From Bacteroidota bacterium (GTDB lineage Bacteria; Bacteroidota; Bacteroidia; Bacteroidales; VadinHA17), in NCBI GenBank assembly GCA_015222065.1, contig JADFUQ010000035.1, forward strand, positions 1-10,248: DNA of 10,248 nt, given 5' to 3'. The notes under the pieces are model-generated. The model did not search any database, was not told the DNA's origin, and worked only from the letters and a program-made list of their open reading frames with translations. The position numbers and the translations under genes are program-made. The stretch's first letter is position 1, and every line of letters begins with the position of its first letter. This document shows positions 7,204 through 10,248 of this stretch, in pieces.

Positions 7204-8001
7204 ATGAAAAAATTTAAAGCAATATTAATAGTATTTATAGCATTGGCAATGGTTCTTACAAGCAATGCACAGAGCGGCTTAACAGCCAAACAGATTCAGC
7301 AAAAATCAATTGAAGTTACCCGTGTAAAAGGCACGGAAGCAATTAGTAAAATGACCATAATTAATCAAAATGGACAGGAACGGGTTCGACAAATAGCGGT
7401 AATCACAAAATTGTATGACAATGGCAATACCGAGAAGAAACTAATCCGCTTTTCCGCTCCGGCAGATGTAAAAGGCGTGGGGTTCCTGACTTACGATTAC
7501 AACACAAAGGATGATGACAAGTGGATTTATATGCCGGCATTGCGAAAAACACGCCGCATTATCAGTTCTGAAAGCGCTAAAAGCTTCATGGGCTCAGAAT
7601 TTTCTTATGCTGATATGACCTTGCCCAATATTGATGAATACTCTTATAAACTGTTGGGAGTTGAATCGGTTAAAGATATATCCTGCTATAAAATTGAAAT
7701 AACCCCAATTAATGAAGATGTAATGGATGCCAATGGTTTTTCAAAAAAAGTTACATTTATTGGGAAATCAGATTTCGTTTTAAGAAAGGCTGTTTATTAC
7801 GACTTATTTGAGGACAAAGAAAAAGTTATGGAGGTGGAATCCATTATTGAGGTTGATAAAACCAGCCATAAATACAGGTTCGGAAAAATTGTGATGATAA
7901 ACATTCAAAATGGCAGGAAATCTATATCCCAAATTGAAAAAATCCAATTTAACCCAAACATACCCGATGATTATTTTACAACCAGGTATTTAGAAAGGTA
8001 A
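7204..8001 (+). CDS. Periplasmic LolA-like outer-membrane lipoprotein-sorting protein
   Basis: A 265-residue exported protein. Residues 1 to about 22 are a signal peptide ending in TSNAQ; the lack of a lipobox Cys suggests a soluble periplasmic protein. It belongs to the LolA_like family (Pfam PF17131 type): the hallmark stretch runs from SAPADVKGVGFL through DDKWIYMPALRKTRRI to SAKSFMGSEFSYADM, about residues 84-140. LolA and LolB are half-barrel folds that hold acyl chains, so this protein is expected to carry a lipid or lipidated molecule between membranes. It closes the barrel-pump-carrier operon and is followed by a strong terminator. An upstream in-frame ATG at 7093 lies inside the pump gene and would bury the signal peptide, so it was rejected. 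Family assignment is firm; the cargo is unknown. It is not housekeeping LolA. Confidence 0.9.
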   Translation: MKKFKAILIVFIALAMVLTSNAQSGLTAKQIQQKSIEVTRVKGTEAISKMTIINQNGQERVRQIAVITKLYDNGNTEKKLIRFSAPADVKGVGFLTYDYNTKDDDKWIYMPALRKTRRIISSESAKSFMGSEFSYADMTLPNIDEYSYKLLGVESVKDISCYKIEITPINEDVMDANGFSKKVTFIGKSDFVLRKAVYYDLFEDKEKVMEVESIIEVDKTSHKYRFGKIVMINIQNGRKSISQIEKIQFNPNIPDDYFTTRYLER

Positions 8002-8017
8002 TTTAAAAGTTTGACAG

Positions 8018-8045
8018 AAAGAGGCGAAGATAATTCGCCTCTTTT
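8018..8045 (+). terminator. Intrinsic terminator of the transport operon
   Basis: A perfect 11-bp stem, AAAGAGGCGAA (8018-8028) with TTCGCCTCTTT (8034-8044), a 5-base loop GATAA, and a T-run at 8042-8045 starting at the foot of the stem. It begins 16 bases after the LolA-like stop codon. This is the strongest hairpin in the window and marks the operon's 3' end. Confidence 0.88.
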
Positions 8046-8084
8046 CCGAATAAAAAGTAATCGAATAATAAAAATTAGATCATT

Positions 8085-8171
8085 ATGAAAAAAATAAGAA
8101 ACGAAACGCTACCTGCAAGACTAAAAAAGACACGAATCATGATGAATTACATAGATTTTTATAAAAGATGA
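8085..8171 (+). CDS. Possible 28-residue basic leader peptide
   Basis: An ATG-started frame of 28 codons ends 14 bases before the ATG of the membrane AraC-type gene. The peptide starts MKKIRNETLPARLKK and has nine Lys/Arg against two acidic residues, no signal peptide and no membrane segment. The A-rich leader before its ATG is like those of the other genes here. It could be a translated leader affecting the downstream gene, a small protein, or chance: at this size in AT-rich DNA the last is quite possible. No family is recognised. Confidence 0.25.
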   Translation: MKKIRNETLPARLKKTRIMMNYIDFYKR

Positions 8172-8185
8172 AATTATAACAATCA

Positions 8186-9346
8186 ATGAACTACATACTT
8201 ATCATTGGAACCTTTGAGGCAATATTTCTGATTTTACTGCTTTTAAGTAAAAAAAATAAAACCAGGTCCGATCTGTTTTTAGGGATAATTTTAAGCTTAT
8301 ATGCTTCAAGCATCTTTACCACGTACATCGAAATATACAATATTCAAAACAATTTTCCCTATCCTCAAATTATTAACCTTAATTGGTTAATAATGTTTTT
8401 ACACGGACCTGCTTTATGGTTTTATATCAAATCTTTATCATCTCCGGTTTTCCGGTTCAAACTTACATATTTGCTTCATTTCATCCCTTTTCTGGCTTTT
8501 TTGATTGCACATTATTTCAATTTCATTAATCTTCCGGCTGTAGAAAAAATTCATATAGCGAAAAGTGAATTGTTTAAAGACCAGGCATTCTATAAAATAT
8601 CCGTTCTTTCTATTGGCATATCAACAATTTCATACAATTTGTGGGCTTTGAAATTAATTCAGAAACACCGTCATAATTTACTGTTTAATTTTTCAAAAAT
8701 TGAAGATATTGATTTAAACTGGCTGCGAATTCTTACCATAGCCTCCCTTATTTGTTTTGGAGTAAACCATGCTTTATTTAATCTGGATTTAATTTTTCAT
8801 TATGCCTCTCACAAAATCCTTTCGTTGACAGTATACAGTTTTGCCTCGGTATATATATTGGTAATTGGATATTTCGGATTGCAGCAAAAAAAAGTTTTTG
8901 TTAACAGAGATATTGAAAACCAATTAACATTTGATAAATCTGCCAGGATAAAAAGATCAGGTACGTCTCGCAAAGAAGATAATGAATTCATTAATATTCT
9001 TTTATCGTTTATGGAGCAAAAACAACCCTTTCTTGATCCTGAAATAACCATTTCGAAATTAAGTGAATTGCTGAAAGTAAAAACAGAATATCTTTCCGAA
9101 ATACTTAATTTACATCTTAACCGGACTTTTTTTGATTTTATAAACAAATATCGCGTTGAGGAATTTAAGGTACAGTGCGTATCTGAAACCAACAGCCATC
9201 TTTCCATTATGGGCATTGCTTATAACTGCGGTTTCAATTCAAAAGCATCGTTTTACAGGGCTTTTAATAAATTTGAAGGGATATCGCCAAGTGCCTATAT
9301 CCAAAACGTCTCACAAAATAGTGAGACTGCAATTCTGGGAAAGTGA
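8186..9346 (+). CDS. Membrane-anchored AraC-family transcriptional regulator
   Basis: A 386-residue protein in two parts. The N-terminal ~235 residues hold about seven hydrophobic helices (near residues 3-20, 29-49, 66-85, 94-112, 138-156, 182-200, 213-233), forming a polytopic sensor. After a charged linker (KKVFVNRDIENQ...), the C-terminal ~110 residues form an AraC/XylS DNA-binding domain: first HTH around ISKLSELLKVKTEYLSEILN, second around IMGIAYNCGFNSKASFYRAF, ending F-E-G-I-S-P-S-A-Y. This architecture is common in Bacteroidota, where it is thought to control adjacent genes in response to membrane or periplasmic signals; ligands are mostly unknown. The terminator at 8018 isolates it from the transport operon, and the next intact gene is the SxxK hydrolase at 9677, its likeliest target. 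The second HTH is more conserved than the first. Confidence 0.92.
   Translation: MNYILIIGTFEAIFLILLLLSKKNKTRSDLFLGIILSLYASSIFTTYIEIYNIQNNFPYPQIINLNWLIMFLHGPALWFYIKSLSSPVFRFKLTYLLHFIPFLAFLIAHYFNFINLPAVEKIHIAKSELFKDQAFYKISVLSIGISTISYNLWALKLIQKHRHNLLFNFSKIEDIDLNWLRILTIASLICFGVNHALFNLDLIFHYASHKILSLTVYSFASVYILVIGYFGLQQKKVFVNRDIENQLTFDKSARIKRSGTSRKEDNEFINILLSFMEQKQPFLDPEITISKLSELLKVKTEYLSEILNLHLNRTFFDFINKYRVEEFKVQCVSETNSHLSIMGIAYNCGFNSKASFYRAFNKFEGISPSAYIQNVSQNSETAILGK
9308..9327 (+). other. Hairpin inside the 3' end of the membrane AraC-type gene
   Basis: GTCTCAC (9308-9314) and GTGAGAC (9321-9327) make a perfect 7-bp stem around AAAATA, ending 19 bases before the end of the stop codon. No T-run follows, so it is not a standard intrinsic terminator; it may protect the mRNA 3' end or be chance. 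Confidence 0.35.
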
Positions 9347-9382
9347 AACCACTAAACCTTAAAGTGAGAATCCATAATAACA

Positions 9383-9425
9383 TTTTTCCGATAGTTTTGT
9401 CATAACTTTTTAAAAATCGGAAAAA
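9383..9425. repeat. Perfect 10-bp inverted repeat after the membrane AraC-type gene
   Basis: TTTTTCCGAT (9383-9392) and ATCGGAAAAA (9416-9425) are exact reverse complements separated by 23 bases. T-tracts precede and A-tracts follow the arms on both strands, the opposite of a terminator layout, so a protein-binding palindrome or an element end is more likely than termination. Confidence 0.5.
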
Positions 9426-9621
9426 AATAAACAGGCGAAAAAAAGCATTAACATTAGCAGCAATAGTTTTCGGATTAACAATGACATTTGCCGATAATAC
9501 GAATATCTCATGTACGATTACGTACACATTTTGTACAAAAATGAACATATTTATAAGGTACAAAAAAATGAGAGGCTTTCCTACCCTGCTCATATTCCTG
9601 GTGTTACGACATCTGGCATGA
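9406..9621 (+). pseudogene. Broken signal-peptide-like reading frame with no start codon
   Basis: The 330 bases between the membrane regulator and the serine hydrolase hold no intact gene. One frame stays open for 71 codons from the TAA at 9403-9405 to the TGA at 9619-9621. Its early part reads INRRKKALTLAAIVFGLTMTFAD, shortened here to the segment RRKKALTLAAIVFGL (from 9433), a good basic-plus-hydrophobic export signal. No ATG, GTG or TTG lies between the upstream stop and that segment; the first ATG (9481) is inside the hydrophobic core. After it the frame gives no recognisable domain. Inference: the 5' remnant of an exported protein that lost its start and body. Chance cannot be excluded. 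Confidence 0.35.
9512..9561. promoter_or_regulatory. Cluster of four GTAC sites including a 12-bp palindrome
   Basis: GTAC occurs at 9512, 9522, 9533 and 9558. The third is the centre of the perfect palindrome TTTTGTACAAAA (9529-9540). Spacings of 10 and 11 bases place the first three on one DNA face. The cluster lies 115-165 bases upstream of the serine hydrolase start and could be a regulator-binding region; no regulator can be named from sequence. Confidence 0.3.
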
Positions 9622-9676
9622 TATATGAATAAAAGAAGGCAAAATTCAAAATTTAATCACCTAAACATTTTAAATC

Positions 9677-10248
9677 TTGAAAAAAACAGCAATCACATTA
9701 GCAGTATTTTTATTGACATTTGGAATAAATGCTCAAACTTTTGACAAAGCAAAAATGGATAGCTTATTCAAGAGAATTGAGAGTAACGAAAAGGGAATGG
9801 GGAGCATTTCAATTTTTAAAAATAATAATGAGATCTATCAAAATTCATTTGGATTTGCGGATATTGAAAATATGATCCGTTCGACAAAAAATACAAAATA
9901 TCGGATTGGCTCAGTTTCAAAAACCTTTACAGCAACAATTATAATGCAGTTGATTGATGAAAATAAATTAAGTCTTGAAACTAAGCTTGCTGAGTTTTAC
10001 CCCGAAATTCCTAATGCAAAAGAAATAACAATAGAACAACTTTTAAGGCACAGAAGCGGACTCTATAATTTTACGAATTCGAAAGATTATCAAAACCGGA
10101 TGGAAAAATCTCATTCAAAGTCAGAAGTCCTTAAAATATTCATTGAGAATGGAGCTGTTTTTAAACCTAATGAAAAAGCAGAGTATTCAAATACAAACTA
10201 TGTTTTACTTTCCTATATTGCTGAAAAAATAGAACAAAAAGAATATTC
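9677..10248 (+). CDS. Serine hydrolase, beta-lactamase/PBP fold (partial, 3' end outside window)
   Basis: The first 190 codons of a class C beta-lactamase-like (Pfam Beta-lactamase) protein, running off the window. Residues 1 to about 20 are a signal peptide (KKTAITLAVFLLTF...NAQ). The catalytic motif S79-V80-S81-K82 sits in YRIGSVSKTFTA, with S79 the nucleophile, and the second motif Y170-S-N172 is in AEYSNTNYVLL, both correctly spaced for the family. The conserved LLRHRSGL stretch, usually HTSGL, lies between them. Members include beta-lactamases, D-aminopeptidases, esterases and PBP4-like enzymes, so the substrate is open; periplasmic or exported location is likely. The start is TTG at 9677: an in-frame TAA lies at 9671-9673 and the first ATG falls after the signal peptide. 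The membrane AraC-type gene upstream may regulate it. The third (KTG-like) motif is beyond the window. Confidence 0.9.
   Translation, partial: MKKTAITLAVFLLTFGINAQTFDKAKMDSLFKRIESNEKGMGSISIFKNNNEIYQNSFGFADIENMIRSTKNTKYRIGSVSKTFTATIIMQLIDENKLSLETKLAEFYPEIPNAKEITIEQLLRHRSGLYNFTNSKDYQNRMEKSHSKSEVLKIFIENGAVFKPNEKAEYSNTNYVLLSYIAEKIEQKEY

Noticed and set aside
8809..9593. - strand frames of 135 and 109 codons
   Set aside because: The first is antisense to the AraC-type DNA-binding domain. The second spans the gene end and the repeat-rich gap and has no domain.
1..10248. tRNA, rRNA, CRISPR array, transposase or integrase
   Set aside because: No cloverleaf, rRNA-like segment, regularly spaced repeat-spacer array or transposase motif was seen on reading either strand.

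Overview
The window is AT-rich, compactly coded DNA. All recognisable genes lie on the + strand. It fits a member of the Bacteroidota, probably Bacteroidales/Marinilabiliales-like. The grounds are the RuvC variant, two AraC-type regulators (one with a seven-helix membrane sensor), a near absence of Shine-Dalgarno sequences with A-rich leaders before starts, a TAnnTTTG-type -7 element at 3538, and degenerate repeats between genes. The genus cannot be read from the sequence.

Layout. 1-130: an imperfect inverted-repeat element. 131-694: ruvC, with a TTG start and all four catalytic acids. 695-913: two degenerate mini-tandem arrays and otherwise nothing coding. 914-1414: a GNAT acetyltransferase. 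1436-1464: a 9-bp hairpin. 1511-2284: a lipoprotein with an FmdE-like domain. 2410-3408: a cytosolic AraC-type regulator. 3409-3582: an intergenic region with four helically phased GGGS-(A/T)n repeats and a Bacteroidota-type promoter. 3583-8001: a tight three-gene operon for an outer-membrane beta-barrel, a 12-helix RND/MMPL pump and a periplasmic LolA-like protein, closed by a strong intrinsic terminator (8018-8045). 8085-8171: a possible 28-residue basic peptide. 8186-9346: a membrane-embedded AraC-type regulator. 9347-9676: no intact gene, but a broken signal-peptide-like reading frame, an inverted repeat and a GTAC cluster. 9677-10248: the first 190 codons of an SxxK serine hydrolase (class C beta-lactamase/PBP fold), cut by the window edge.

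How the genes may work together. The three-gene operon has an inner-membrane proton-driven pump, a periplasmic lipid/lipoprotein-carrier fold and an outer-membrane barrel, but no membrane-fusion protein or TolC-like channel. That points to movement of a hydrophobic molecule (lipid, lipoprotein or amphiphile) across the envelope by a soluble carrier rather than a sealed tripartite channel. The AraC-type gene just upstream, together with phased repeats ending at the promoter, suggests local control. The second, membrane-bound regulator is placed to control the serine hydrolase after it, possibly in answer to an envelope signal. Substrates are not readable from sequence. The operon and its phased operator-like array are the best candidates for a little-described system here.
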